A stretch of 64,000 bases of DNA from Ensifer sp. PDNC004 (GTDB lineage: Bacteria; Pseudomonadota; Alphaproteobacteria; Rhizobiales; Rhizobiaceae), in NCBI RefSeq assembly GCF_016919405.1, contig NZ_CP070353.1, forward strand, positions 62,001 through 126,000, given 5' to 3'. Numbering within the stretch: the first letter of the stretch is position 1; every line of letters starts with the position of its first letter. A program made the position numbers and the translations under genes. Under the pieces are notes generated by a model that had not been told where the DNA came from, made no database searches, and worked only from the letters and a program-made list of their open reading frames with translations. Below, piece after piece: positions 52,584 through 62,039 of the stretch.

Positions 52584-53431
52584 CGTTTGCCCAAGCGACT
52601 GCGATCGAGGGACTTGGCGAGATTGCCGATCGCTACGACGCCTTCCTGATCGATCAGTTCGGCGTGCTGCGCGATGGTCGCGGGCCCTATCCGGGCGCGG
52701 CCGAAACACTGGTTCAGCTGAAGGATGCGGGAAAGCGCATCATCATTCTCTCCAATTCCGGCAAGCGCTCGGCGGAAAACGATCGCCGCCTTGCCGATCT
52801 CGGTTTCGTCTCGGGAAGCTGGGACTGGTTTTTGACCTCGGGCGAGGTCGCCTGGCAGATCCTCAAGCGGGAGGGCGAGGGCGCGAGCAGCGGTACGCGC
52901 AAGTGCCTGCTGGTCAGCCGCGACGACGACCAGTCGCCGATTGCCGGGCTAGACCTCGAACGCACGAAGAGCGGTGCCGATGCCGATTTCGTGCTGCTCG
53001 CCGCGAGCGAGGGCGACGTCTACCCACTTTCGCACTATGAAGCGTTGCTTGCGCCTGCGGCAGCGCGCGGCGTTCCATGTCTCTGTACCAATCCCGACAA
53101 GGTGATGTTGACGAAGGAAGGGACCGCCTTCGGCGCTGGCCGCATCGCCGAGCTTTACGACGAACTTGGAGGCACCGTCCGCTGGATAGGCAAGCCCTTT
53201 GCCGACATCTATGCGTCAGCGCTCGAATTTCTCGGGCAGCCCGAGCTGACCCGGGTCTGCGCGATCGGCGACAGCATCGAGCACGACATTGCCGGTGCTG
53301 CGAATGCAGGGCTTCACTCGGTGCTGGTGACGACCGGGATCCTTGAGAACGCCTCCGGCGAGGAGCGTCGCAAACTCTTTGCCGAGCATGGCGCCAGCCC
53401 CGATTTCATTCTTCCGAAATTCATCTGGTAG
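52580..53431 (+). CDS. HAD superfamily (subclass IIA) hydrolase
   Basis: 283 residues from a GTG overlapping the kinase stop. Motif I 'DAFLIDQFGVLRDGRGPYPG' (nucleophile Asp, but the second Asp of DxD is Phe, as is usual for the 'D.WGVLH.G' group), motif II 'ILSNSGKR', and the late 'CAIGDSIEHDIAGAANAG'. Phosphatase or repair function on a sugar phosphate is likely. Conserved in rhizobial polyol loci. Confidence 0.85.
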   Translation: MTFAQATAIEGLGEIADRYDAFLIDQFGVLRDGRGPYPGAAETLVQLKDAGKRIIILSNSGKRSAENDRRLADLGFVSGSWDWFLTSGEVAWQILKREGEGASSGTRKCLLVSRDDDQSPIAGLDLERTKSGADADFVLLAASEGDVYPLSHYEALLAPAAARGVPCLCTNPDKVMLTKEGTAFGAGRIAELYDELGGTVRWIGKPFADIYASALEFLGQPELTRVCAIGDSIEHDIAGAANAGLHSVLVTTGILENASGEERRKLFAEHGASPDFILPKFIW

Positions 53432-53443
53432 GGGGAGCCGATC

Positions 53444-54406
53444 GTGGCCTTCACGCTGTCGCTCAACACCAATCCGCTGGTCAACCGCTTCGCCGAGCCT
53501 GACGACCTCATCGACACGATCGCCGAGAAGATTCGCATCGGCTACGTGCAGCTCACCCACGAATTCGTCAACCCGGGCTGGCCGGCGGCAACGATCGCCA
53601 AGACCCTCAGGCAGTTTCGTCGGGCAATCGACCGCACCGGCGTGAAGATCACCTCGGGTATGACCGGCCCCTATGGCCGCCTCAACCATTTCGGCCATCC
53701 GGACCCGGATGTCAGGCGCTACTATGTCGACTGGTTCAAGACCTTTGCCGATATCTCCGCCGAACTCGGCGCCTCCGGCATGGGCACGCAGTTCGCGATC
53801 TTCACGCTCAAGGATTATGACGATCCCGCGCGGCGCGAGGAGATGATGCGGATCGCCATCGACTGCTGGCGGGAGGTTGCCGAGCACGGTCGCGCGGCGG
53901 GGCTTTCCTATGTGTTCTGGGAGCCGATGTCGGTCGGCCGCGAGTTCGGCCACACGATCGCGGAATGCCGGACGCTCGATCGGCGGCTCGCAGAAGCGCA
54001 ACTGCCGATCCCGATGAAGATGATGGTCGATATCGACCATGGCGACGTCACCTCCGATAACCCCGACGACATCGATCCCTATGCCTGGGCCGGTGCCTTC
54101 CCGGAGCGTTCGCCGATCATCCACATCAAGCAGTCGTCGATGAACAAGGGCGGCCATTGGCCGTTCACCGCCGCCTATAACCGCGACGGCCGGATCACGC
54201 CGGAGAAGCTGATCGGCGCGGTCAAGGCCGGTGGCGGCACCGACAACGAGATCTGCCTGGAGCTTTCCTTCCGTGAGCGCGAGCCGACGGATCACAACGT
54301 CGTCGAGATGATCCGGGAGTCGGTCGAATTCTGGGAGCCCCATATCGACACGGGATTCAATCGCACAAAAAATCACACTGAAAGATCACAAAATCACGTT
54401 CGATAA
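53444..54406 (+). CDS. eryC: AP-endonuclease-2-like TIM-barrel isomerase, EryC
   Basis: 320 residues from a GTG with GGGGGAG upstream. 'LSLNTNPLVNRFAEPDDLID' at the N-terminus, metal-site blocks 'YVFWEPMSVGREFGHTI', 'MMVDIDHGDVTS' and 'IIHIKQSSMNKGGHWPFTA', then 'LELSFREREPTDHNVV'. EryC is one of three isomerases (with EryH and EryI) that convert the tetrulose phosphate to erythrose-4-phosphate. The last 15 codons are unusual (KNH, SQNH) because they run through an ATCAC repeat array that appears to be the deoR operator. Confidence 0.88.
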   Translation: MAFTLSLNTNPLVNRFAEPDDLIDTIAEKIRIGYVQLTHEFVNPGWPAATIAKTLRQFRRAIDRTGVKITSGMTGPYGRLNHFGHPDPDVRRYYVDWFKTFADISAELGASGMGTQFAIFTLKDYDDPARREEMMRIAIDCWREVAEHGRAAGLSYVFWEPMSVGREFGHTIAECRTLDRRLAEAQLPIPMKMMVDIDHGDVTSDNPDDIDPYAWAGAFPERSPIIHIKQSSMNKGGHWPFTAAYNRDGRITPEKLIGAVKAGGGTDNEICLELSFREREPTDHNVVEMIRESVEFWEPHIDTGFNRTKNHTERSQNHVR

Positions 54407-54446
54407 ATTGAAATATCACAAATAGGTGTTATCTTCTCACGGTGAG
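54372..54446 (+). promoter_or_regulatory. deoR promoter with ATCAC repeat array
   Basis: ATCAC occurs at 54372, 54385, 54393 and 54415. TTGAAA (54408-54413) and TATCTT (54430-54435), 16 bases apart, look like a sigma-70 promoter with the last ATCAC in the spacer. CTCAC-G-GTGAG (54436-54446) is a palindrome near the expected start of transcription. Fits autorepression by the DeoR protein. Confidence 0.6.
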
Positions 54447-54481
54447 CGTGGCCAAGGCTGCGCGTAATCGGGACCGAGACG

Positions 54482-55261
54482 ATGAAGCCGGAAGACAGGC
54501 GACAGGCGATCATGGATGTGCTGATGGAGGCTGGAACGGCGTCCGTCGAGGACCTGTCCTTACGCTTTGGCGTCAGCAAGATGACGGTGCATCGCGACCT
54601 CGACGACCTCGAACAGGCGGGCCTCCTGCGCAAGGTGCATGGCGGCGCCTCGATCCAGTCGAGCCCGCAATTCGAAAGCGATTTCCGCTACCGCGAGAAG
54701 ATCGCGATTTCGGAGAAGCGGCGCATCGCCGAACATGCGGCGAGCCTGATCGAACCGGGGCAGAGCATCCTGATCGACGACAGCTCGACGACCGGCGCGA
54801 TCGCCGAGTGCATCCGCGACATCCGGCCGCTGACGGTCATCACCAACAATCTCGGCGTCATCACCAGCCTCTCGGGCGCCCCCGGCATCAATGTGATCGC
54901 GCTCGGCGGCCAGTACAGCAAGAAGTTCAACGGCTTCTTCGGCATCGTCACCGACGAGGCGTTGCGGTCGTTGCGCGTCGACATCGCCTTTCTTTCAAGT
55001 TCGGCGATCGAGGGCACGACGGCCTTCCACCAGGACCAGGAGGTGGTGCAGGCCAAGCGCCTGATGGTGAAGGCGGCCAAGCGCAAATACCTGCTGGTGG
55101 ACCACGACAAATTCGGGCGCTCGGCGCTCCATTTCCTGACCGGGCTTAATGCCTTCGACGCGGTGCTGACCGGTGCCGAAGTTTCGGCCGAACATGCAGC
55201 ACCACTCGAAGAGGCGGGCATCCGGCTGGTCAGGGTCGACAATTCCAAGGAGAAAGCATGA
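54482..55261 (+). CDS. DeoR family transcriptional regulator
   Basis: 259 residues. N-terminal DeoR HTH ('RRQAIMDVLMEAGTASVEDL', 'RFGVSKMTVHRDLDDLEQAG', about 5-45) and the DeoR sensor domain ('ILIDDSSTTGAIAECI', 'LGGQYSKKFNGFFG'). Ligands of the family are phosphorylated sugars. The trio deoR-tpi-rpiB also accompanies the ery genes of Brucella. Stop overlaps the next start (ATGA). Confidence 0.92.
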   Translation: MKPEDRRQAIMDVLMEAGTASVEDLSLRFGVSKMTVHRDLDDLEQAGLLRKVHGGASIQSSPQFESDFRYREKIAISEKRRIAEHAASLIEPGQSILIDDSSTTGAIAECIRDIRPLTVITNNLGVITSLSGAPGINVIALGGQYSKKFNGFFGIVTDEALRSLRVDIAFLSSSAIEGTTAFHQDQEVVQAKRLMVKAAKRKYLLVDHDKFGRSALHFLTGLNAFDAVLTGAEVSAEHAAPLEEAGIRLVRVDNSKEKA

Positions 55262-56025
55262 AGAAGTCGGGCCTCTGGGTCGGAACCAGCTGGAAGATGA
55301 ACAAGACGCTCGCCGAGGCGATGGTCTTTGCCGAGGGTCTTGCTGCGGCCGACGCATCGCGTGACGAGCGCATCCAGCGTTTCGTCATTCCGCCGTTCAC
55401 GGCGGTGCGCGAGGTCAAGGCGCGGCTTTCCGGCACCAGCGTCAAGGTTGGTGCGCAGAACATGCATTGGGACGATGCCGGCGCCTGGACCGGCGAGGTG
55501 TCGCCGCTGATGCTGAAAGACTGCAACCTCGACGTGGTCGAGCTCGGCCACAGCGAGCGCCGCGAACATTTCGGCGAGACCGACGGCACCGTCGGCCTGA
55601 AGACGGCAGCCGCCGTGCGCCATGGCCTGGTGCCGCTGATCTGCATCGGCGAGACGCTGTCCGAGCGCGAAGCGGGCGAGGCGGACCAAGTGCTGAAGCG
55701 CCAGGTCGAAGGCGCGCTTGAGCTTCTCGAAGGCGAGGCGAAGTCCGCCACGATCCTGCTTGCCTATGAGCCGGTCTGGGCGATCGGCGTCAACGGTATC
55801 CCGGCGACAGCTGACTATGCCGACGAGCGCCACAAGCGCATCGCCGAGGTGGCGGAAGCGACACTCGGCAGGCGCGTGCCGGTGCTCTACGGCGGCAGCG
55901 TCAATCCCGGCAATTGCGAAGAAATGATCACCCAGGCGCATATCGACGGGCTCTTCATCGGCCGCTCCGCCTGGGACGTGAGTGGCTATCTCGACATTCT
56001 GCAGCGCGTCGCCAAGGCGATCTGA
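55258..56025 (+). CDS. eryH: Triosephosphate isomerase paralogue, probable EryH
   Basis: 255 residues with all TIM catalytic groups: Lys in 'TSWKMNKT', His in 'VELGHSERRE', Glu in 'AYEPVWAIGVNG' and the phosphate loop 'LYGGSVNPGN'. In Brucella the operon copy (TpiA2/EryH) acts on erythrulose phosphate rather than triose phosphate. Position within the locus supports that, but triosephosphate activity cannot be excluded. Confidence 0.88.
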   Translation: MKKSGLWVGTSWKMNKTLAEAMVFAEGLAAADASRDERIQRFVIPPFTAVREVKARLSGTSVKVGAQNMHWDDAGAWTGEVSPLMLKDCNLDVVELGHSERREHFGETDGTVGLKTAAAVRHGLVPLICIGETLSEREAGEADQVLKRQVEGALELLEGEAKSATILLAYEPVWAIGVNGIPATADYADERHKRIAEVAEATLGRRVPVLYGGSVNPGNCEEMITQAHIDGLFIGRSAWDVSGYLDILQRVAKAI

Positions 56026-56067
56026 GCCTCCGGCCGTTGCAGCTCAAGAAGAACGAAAGGAACAATC

Positions 56068-56511
56068 ATGAAGATTGCAATTGGAGCCGACAGCGCCGGC
56101 AAGCCCCTGCTGGATGTCATCGCCGCCCATCTGAGCGGCCGCAGCGACGTGGAAGTCGTCGACCTCAGCCGGTCCGGCTTCTATGCGGATCTCGCGCAGA
56201 ACCTGGCGCAGCAGGTTGTCGAGGGCAAGCATGACCGCGGCATCCTATTCTGCGGCACCGGCATCGGCGTGTGCATCTCCGCCAACAAGGTGCCGGGCAT
56301 CCGCGCGGCGTTGACGCACGATACCTATTCGGCCGAGCGGGCGGCGAAGTCGAACAACGCCCAGATCATCACAATGGGCGCCCGCGTCATCGGACCGGAA
56401 CTGGCAAAGTCGATCGTCGACACCTGGCTCGCCTCCGAGTTCGACCCGAACGGCTCTTCGGCCGGCAATGTCGAGGCGATCAACCGCCTGGATGCGGCGC
56501 GAGCCGGTTGA
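56068..56511 (+). CDS. eryI: RpiB-type sugar-phosphate isomerase, probable EryI
   Basis: 147 residues, usual for RpiB/LacAB. '[10 protein letters not shown]', '[20 protein letters not shown]' with the active-site Cys, '[20 protein letters not shown]' and 'GARVIG'. EryI makes erythrose-4-phosphate, which enters the pentose phosphate pathway. GAAAGGAAC upstream. Last gene of the polyol run; a terminator follows 100 bases on. Confidence 0.9.
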   Translation: MKIAIGADSAGKPLLDVIAAHLSGRSDVEVVDLSRSGFYADLAQNLAQQVVEGKHDRGILFCGTGIGVCISANKVPGIRAALTHDTYSAERAAKSNNAQIITMGARVIGPELAKSIVDTWLASEFDPNGSSAGNVEAINRLDAARAG

Positions 56512-56610
56512 GGAAAAGGGCGGGCGGCTTGCCGTCTGCATCCGGTTCCCGGTTCAAGGCCTAACCTATCTCGCGATGCCGTTGATCCTCCCTCAGGCAT
56601 CGTGACGACA

Positions 56611-56636
56611 CGCCCGGCAGCGATGCCGGGCGTTTT
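56611..56636 (+). terminator. Rho-independent terminator of the polyol operon
   Basis: CGCCCGGCA-GCGA-TGCCGGGCG followed by TTTT: 9-bp perfect stem, tetraloop and T-tail. Confidence 0.88.
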
Positions 56637-56722
56637 CATGTCCGGTCTTGTGCTTCGTCTTGACGAGGCTTCTGTAAATATTTGAATATTCTTGCGGATC
56701 GTCAAATGAGAGGCGCTGCCGC

Positions 56723-58006
56723 ATGAGTGAAACCACCTCGACCGAGCCGCATCAAAGCGCGCACCACCACGTGGCGCGCATGAGCGGCCGCGACACGCAT
56801 GAACATCACCGGACCGCGACGACGCTCGAGCTGCTGTTCGACCTGACCTTCGTCATTGCCTTCAGCCTGGCTGCTTCGCAGCTTGCCCATTTCCTCGCCG
56901 AGGGGCACATCTTTGCCGGCCTCTTCGGTTTTGCACTCGCGACCTTCTCGATCTGCTGGGCCTGGATCAATTTCAGCTGGTTCGCCTCCGCCTATGACAC
57001 GGACGACTGGATTTTCCGCGCCGTTACCATGGTGCAGATGGTCGGCGTGCTGATCCTTGCGATCGGCCTGCCGCCGATGTTCGAGTCGATCGACAAGGGC
57101 GCGCATCTCGACAATGGCATCATGGTGCTCGGCTATGTCGTCATGCGGGTGGCGATGCTCTTCCAGTGGCTGCGCGCGAGCCGCCAGGACCCGGCACGGC
57201 GCAATGCCTGCCTCACCTATGTGAAGGCGATCAGCGTCGCCCAGATCGGCTGGATCGTGCTGATCTTCGTCGACTTCTCGCTGCTGGTGACCTTCGCCAT
57301 GGTCGTCGGGCTCACGGCGATCGAAATGCTCGGCCCCTATTTCGCCGAAACGCGTGACGGCGGTACGCCCTGGCATGCGCACCACATCGCCGAGCGCTAC
57401 GGGCTTCTTGCCATCATCGCGCTTGGGGAGGGGGTCGTCGGCACGGTCGCCTCGATCTCGGCCGTGGTCGAGGGGCAGGGCTGGGACCTCGATGTCGCGC
57501 TCGTCTGCCTCGCCGGCACTGGGCTCACTTTCGGCATGTGGTGGATCTATTTCCTGCTGCCGAGTGCGGAGATCCTGCACCACTACCGTCTCAAGCGGGC
57601 CTTCGTCTGGGGCTACGGCCACATGCCGATCTTCGCCTCGATCGTCGCCACCGGCGCAGGCCTGCATGTGGCGGCCTATTACATCGAGCACAAGGCGCAT
57701 ATCGGTTCAGTCGCAACGGTGCTGACGGTGGCGGTGCCCGTCGCGTGCTACATCGGGCTGCTCTACGCGATGTACGCCTATCTCATGCAGCAGGTGGACC
57801 GCCTGCACCTCTGGCTGCTCGCGGGCACCGCGCTGGTGCTGGCAGCGTCCGTGGTCGCGGCGATCGCCGGGCTCGATATGGCCAAGTGCCTGATCATCCT
57901 GATGCTGGCACCGGTCGTCACCATCGTCGGCTACGAGGTGGCGGGGCATCGACATCGCATGGCGGCTCTGGAGCGCAGCCTGCACAAGAGTGATGCGGTG
58001 CATTGA
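56723..58006 (+). CDS. Low temperature requirement protein A (LtrA) family membrane protein
   Basis: 427 residues, about eleven hydrophobic segments after a His-rich N-terminus. The LtrA signature is clear: 'TTLELLFDLTFVIAFSLAAS' (about 33-52) and 'AERYGLLAIIALGEGVVGTV' (about 222-241). Role in bacteria is poorly known (first linked to cold growth in Listeria). GAGGCG eight bases before the ATG; own transcription unit. Confidence 0.9.
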   Translation: MSETTSTEPHQSAHHHVARMSGRDTHEHHRTATTLELLFDLTFVIAFSLAASQLAHFLAEGHIFAGLFGFALATFSICWAWINFSWFASAYDTDDWIFRAVTMVQMVGVLILAIGLPPMFESIDKGAHLDNGIMVLGYVVMRVAMLFQWLRASRQDPARRNACLTYVKAISVAQIGWIVLIFVDFSLLVTFAMVVGLTAIEMLGPYFAETRDGGTPWHAHHIAERYGLLAIIALGEGVVGTVASISAVVEGQGWDLDVALVCLAGTGLTFGMWWIYFLLPSAEILHHYRLKRAFVWGYGHMPIFASIVATGAGLHVAAYYIEHKAHIGSVATVLTVAVPVACYIGLLYAMYAYLMQQVDRLHLWLLAGTALVLAASVVAAIAGLDMAKCLIILMLAPVVTIVGYEVAGHRHRMAALERSLHKSDAVH

Positions 58007-58094
58007 TTTTGCGAGTCGAAACAGCGGGTTATTTGCTGTTGCTGGCGATGTGATTCAGGGGCTTCAGAGGTTGATTCAGGTACGGTTGCTGGGG

Positions 58095-58275
58095 CGATAC
58101 GCCCCTCTCCCCGGCTTTAACCCGAGGACTAACCTCTCCCCGCAGGCGAGGAGAGGGGACGAGAACCCTCATGAACTCGGAGCTTCTGGTACGCCGTGCT
58201 TGATGGCACCGGGCGGCTAGGCGGCGGTTCCTAAAGCTGTCCTTCTCCCCGCGAGCGGGGAGAAGGTGCCGGCAA
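58095..58275. repeat. Rhizobial palindromic repeat
   Basis: CCTTCTCCCCGC-GA-GCGGGGAGAAGG (58241-58266, perfect 12-bp stem) plus a second hairpin CCTCTCCCCGC / GCGAGGAGAGG (58133-58156, one mismatch). Shares its core with the element at 35660-35685. Fills the gap between LtrA and ribH2 (convergent); I see no gene in it. Confidence 0.75.
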
Positions 58276-58282
58276 CCGTTGA

Positions 58283-58990
<708 letters not shown>

Positions 58991-59082
58991 GAACAACGCG
59001 ACTATATAGCGCGACCGCGCGCGGTCAAACGCACGGTGCGACGAAAATGCCGGAAATCACGACAGATTTTTCCAGTGTTTGG

Positions 59083-59111
59083 AGCCATCGGAAGAAATCG
59101 TTCCGATGGCT
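59083..59111. terminator. Hairpin downstream of the Pot/Fbp-type ATPase gene
   Basis: AGCCATCGGAA / TTCCGATGGCT, 11-bp perfect stem with a 7-base loop, ten bases after the ATPase stop. The T-tail on the minus strand is weak. Confidence 0.55.
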
Positions 59112-59121
59112 TTCAATCCGC

Positions 59122-60183
59122 TTACTCGCGGATGACCAAGAGATCCTTGGCGGCAAAGCGCAGCGTGACGTTGTCGCCGGAAACCGGCGGGGCAACACCC
59201 GGATTGTTGAACATGTCGAAGGAGATGACGTCGCCGCCGACGCGAAGGCGCGTGCGGATGACCGAGCCGAGGAAGCTCGTCGAGACGACCTCGCCGGCAA
59301 GCGACGTGTCACCCTTGGCACCTTCGGCGATCGAGCCTGCTTCGGGACGCAGCGCCAGCGAAATGCTGTCGCCGCCCTTCATGCCGGCGATCGGGTCCTT
59401 CAGCGCCACCTGCTGGTTGCCAATGGTGACCGAGCCCGCGGCCGGGTCCGCCACCTTGCCCTCGATGATGCTGAGCGTGCCGACGAAGGACGCGACGAAG
59501 CGGGTCGCCGGCGTGTTGTAGATCTCGAAGGGGGTGCCGATCTGGTCGGCACGGCCGGCATTCATGACCACGATGCGATCGGAGATCGACAGCGCCTCTT
59601 CCTGGTCGTGGGTGACGAAGACGGTGGTGATGCCGAGCTGCTGCTGGATCTGCCGGATTTCCTCGCGCAGCGACACGCGGATCTTGGCGTCGAGCGCCGA
59701 CAGCGGCTCGTCGAGCAGCAGCACCTGCGGCTTGACCGCAATCGCGCGGGCAAGCGCAACGCGCTGCTGCTGGCCGCCGGAGAGCTGGTAGGGGAAGCGG
59801 TCCGCCAGGTGCTCGAGCTTGATCAGCCCGAGCATCTGCTTCACCCTCGCGTCGATCTCCGACTTGTCTGTACCTGCGACCTTGAGGCCGAAGGCGACGT
59901 TGTCATGCACGTTCATGTTGGGAAACAGCGCATAGGCCTGGAACACCATGCCGATGTTGCGCTGGTTGGGCTTCAGCGAGTTCTGGTCGCGGCCGTTGAT
60001 GACGATCTTGCCGCTGGTCGGGCTTTCGAAGCCGGCGATCATGCGCAGGACCGTGGTCTTGCCGCAGCCCGATGGCCCGAGGAACGAGACGAACTCGCCC
60101 TTTTCGATGTCCATGTTGAAATCGTGCACGACGTGAACCGGGCCGAAGGACTTCTTGATGCTGGTGAGTGACAGGAAACTCAT
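59122..60183 (-). CDS. ABC transporter ATPase, PotA/FbpC type
   Basis: 353 residues. Walker A GPSGCGKTT (about 37-45), 'GMVFQAYALFPNMNV', signature LSGGQQQR, Walker B 'VLLLDEPLSALD', 'VTHDQEEAL', and a TOBE domain. All catalytic motifs intact. Last gene of an operon that starts at 63146: binding protein, two permeases, ATPase. Confidence 0.93.
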   Translation of the reverse strand: MSFLSLTSIKKSFGPVHVVHDFNMDIEKGEFVSFLGPSGCGKTTVLRMIAGFESPTSGKIVINGRDQNSLKPNQRNIGMVFQAYALFPNMNVHDNVAFGLKVAGTDKSEIDARVKQMLGLIKLEHLADRFPYQLSGGQQQRVALARAIAVKPQVLLLDEPLSALDAKIRVSLREEIRQIQQQLGITTVFVTHDQEEALSISDRIVVMNAGRADQIGTPFEIYNTPATRFVASFVGTLSIIEGKVADPAAGSVTIGNQQVALKDPIAGMKGGDSISLALRPEAGSIAEGAKGDTSLAGEVVSTSFLGSVIRTRLRVGGDVISFDMFNNPGVAPPVSGDNVTLRFAAKDLLVIRE

Positions 60184-60194
60184 GGGTGCGGTCC

Positions 60195-60977
60195 TCAGGC
60201 CTTAGGAGGCGCGCTTTTTTGAAAGCGCGAGACGAGCTGGATGAGGCCGAGGCAGCCCCAGGTGATGCCGAATGCAATGACGGCGAGTGCGGCCGGTTCA
60301 TAGGCGCGGTTGGCGCCCAAGAGCTGCATGTAGGGGCCGAAAGCCGGGCGGTTGAGCAGGGCCGCCATGGTGAACTCCCCGATGACGATGGCAAAGGTCA
60401 GGAAGGCGCCCGAGAGCACGGCGACGAGCACGTTCGGCAGAATGATCTTGGCAAGGATCGTCGTCCAGCCGGCGCCAAGGCTCTGTGCCGCCTCGGTCAA
60501 GGTGGCGACATCGATGGTGCGAAGACCCGTATCCACCGCGCGGTACATGTAGGGCAGCGCAAGCGTCGCATAGCCGAACATCAGGAGGATGTTGGTGCCG
60601 GTGAGCGAGCCCGTCAGCGGCAGCCAGCTCGAGGTGTTGTAGAGCCGGATGTAGCCGAAGACGATGACGATCGCCGGGATGACCAGCGGCAAAAGCGTGA
60701 TGAACTCGATGATGGGACGCAGCCGCGGCAGCTTCAGCCGCACCCAATAGGCCGTCGGCACGACGAGCAGCACGCCGAAGAGGATGGTGAACAGCGCCTG
60801 CATCACCGAATAGGTGAAGGTCTCCTGGAAACGCGGATCGGCGAAGACCTTGGCGTAGGCGTCGAAGGAATACTCGCCGCGACGCATCTTGAGCGAGAAG
60901 TTGGTCATGCCGATGAGCGGCAAGATGAAATAGAGGAGGCCGAAAACGAGGGCTCCCCAGGCCCAGATCTTCTTCAT
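60195..60977 (-). CDS. ABC transporter permease, PotC/FbpB-half type
   Basis: 260 residues from the ATG at 60977, which overlaps the previous stop (ATGA); the long upstream extension is a frame shadow. Helices start 'IWAWGALVFGLLYFILPLIG'; EAA loop 'TLTEAAQSLGAGWTTILAKI'; 'FAIVIGEFTMAALL' replaces the 'DDF' loop of true PotC. Confidence 0.92.
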   Translation of the reverse strand: MKKIWAWGALVFGLLYFILPLIGMTNFSLKMRRGEYSFDAYAKVFADPRFQETFTYSVMQALFTILFGVLLVVPTAYWVRLKLPRLRPIIEFITLLPLVIPAIVIVFGYIRLYNTSSWLPLTGSLTGTNILLMFGYATLALPYMYRAVDTGLRTIDVATLTEAAQSLGAGWTTILAKIILPNVLVAVLSGAFLTFAIVIGEFTMAALLNRPAFGPYMQLLGANRAYEPAALAVIAFGITWGCLGLIQLVSRFQKSAPPKA

Positions 60978-61855
60978 TTCAGCCACCTTTCGCTGCGGCT
61001 GCGCAGCCAGATATAGATCGCGTTGGCGATACCGGTGACGACGATCATGCCGAAGGCGAGCGCGTAGCCGAGATGCGGATTGCCGAGCACGTCGCCGCGG
61101 ATCTGAGCAAAGAGCAGGATCGGCACGATCGACAGCGACGAGCCGGTGAGCGCGATCGCGGTCGCAACGGCGCCGAAGGCATTGGCAAACAGCAGCGCCA
61201 GCGTGCCGAGCAGCGACGGCAACAAGATCGGGAAGGCGACCATGCGCCAATATTGCAGGCCGGTTGCGCCGAGGATTTCTGCGGCCTCGCGCCATTCGCG
61301 CTTCAGGCCGTCGAGCGCCGGCGTGATGATCAGGATCATCAGCGGGATCTGGAAGAAGAGATAGGTGACCGTCAGCCCCCAGAAGGAGAGCAGGTTGAAG
61401 CCAAGCATCCTGAGGTCGAGACCGAAGTTGGACCGCAGGAAGACGGTGACGATGCCGACCGGGCCGAGCGTCGCGAGAAAGGCGAAGGCGAGCGGCACGC
61501 CGGCGAAATTGGAGGCGACGCCGGAAAAGGTCAAAAGCGGTCCGCGGATCCCCTTCGGCAAGCCGCCGAAGACGATGGCTGACGCCATGGCAAAGCCGAT
61601 CAGGCAGCCGAGAAGGGCGGAGGCGATGCTGATCTTGATGGAGATCCAGTAGGCGCCGAGGATCGACGGCGTGAACAGGCCGCGAATGTTGTCGAGCGTG
61701 AAGCCGCCATCGGGCGTCTGAAACGCGCCGACCACGATCTTCATCGTTGGCAGAAGCAGGAACAGCGTCACGAAGGCGGCAAAGGGCAGGATGCCCAGCC
61801 AGTGAAGCGGTAGGCGACGCGCCGGCGGGCTGGCGTCGGGTTTAGCAGATGACAT
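60974..61855 (-). CDS. ABC transporter permease, PotB type
   Basis: 293 residues, six helices from 'LGILPFAAFVTLFLLLPTMK'. EAA loop 'EWREAAEILGATGLQYWRMV'. 'FFQIPLMILIITPALDGL' is typical of the PotB/ModB-like group. Partner of the permease at 60195. Confidence 0.92.
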   Translation of the reverse strand: MSSAKPDASPPARRLPLHWLGILPFAAFVTLFLLLPTMKIVVGAFQTPDGGFTLDNIRGLFTPSILGAYWISIKISIASALLGCLIGFAMASAIVFGGLPKGIRGPLLTFSGVASNFAGVPLAFAFLATLGPVGIVTVFLRSNFGLDLRMLGFNLLSFWGLTVTYLFFQIPLMILIITPALDGLKREWREAAEILGATGLQYWRMVAFPILLPSLLGTLALLFANAFGAVATAIALTGSSLSIVPILLFAQIRGDVLGNPHLGYALAFGMIVVTGIANAIYIWLRSRSERWLK

Positions 61856-61994
61856 TCCGTTCGCGCCCCTGAAGCCGCGTTATCGACGCGGGCGTTATCG
61901 ATTGTTGCAAGCGAGAAGCGGGATGATGACGGAAGCCGCACGCAGATTCCGGATCTCGCTCCAAAGACTTGAATTTCTTACGAATAACCTATGC

Positions 61995-62020
61995 GCCCCG
62001 GCCGGAAAACCGGCCGGGGC
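61995..62020. terminator. Strong hairpin between binding-protein and permease genes
   Basis: GCCCCGGCCGG-AAAA-CCGGCCGGGGC: 11-bp perfect stem, 20 bases after the binding-protein stop. No real T-run on the minus strand, so a stability/attenuation element for the binding-protein message is likely. Confidence 0.7.
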
Positions 62021-62039
62021 GACATGTCTGTGGAAAGGC

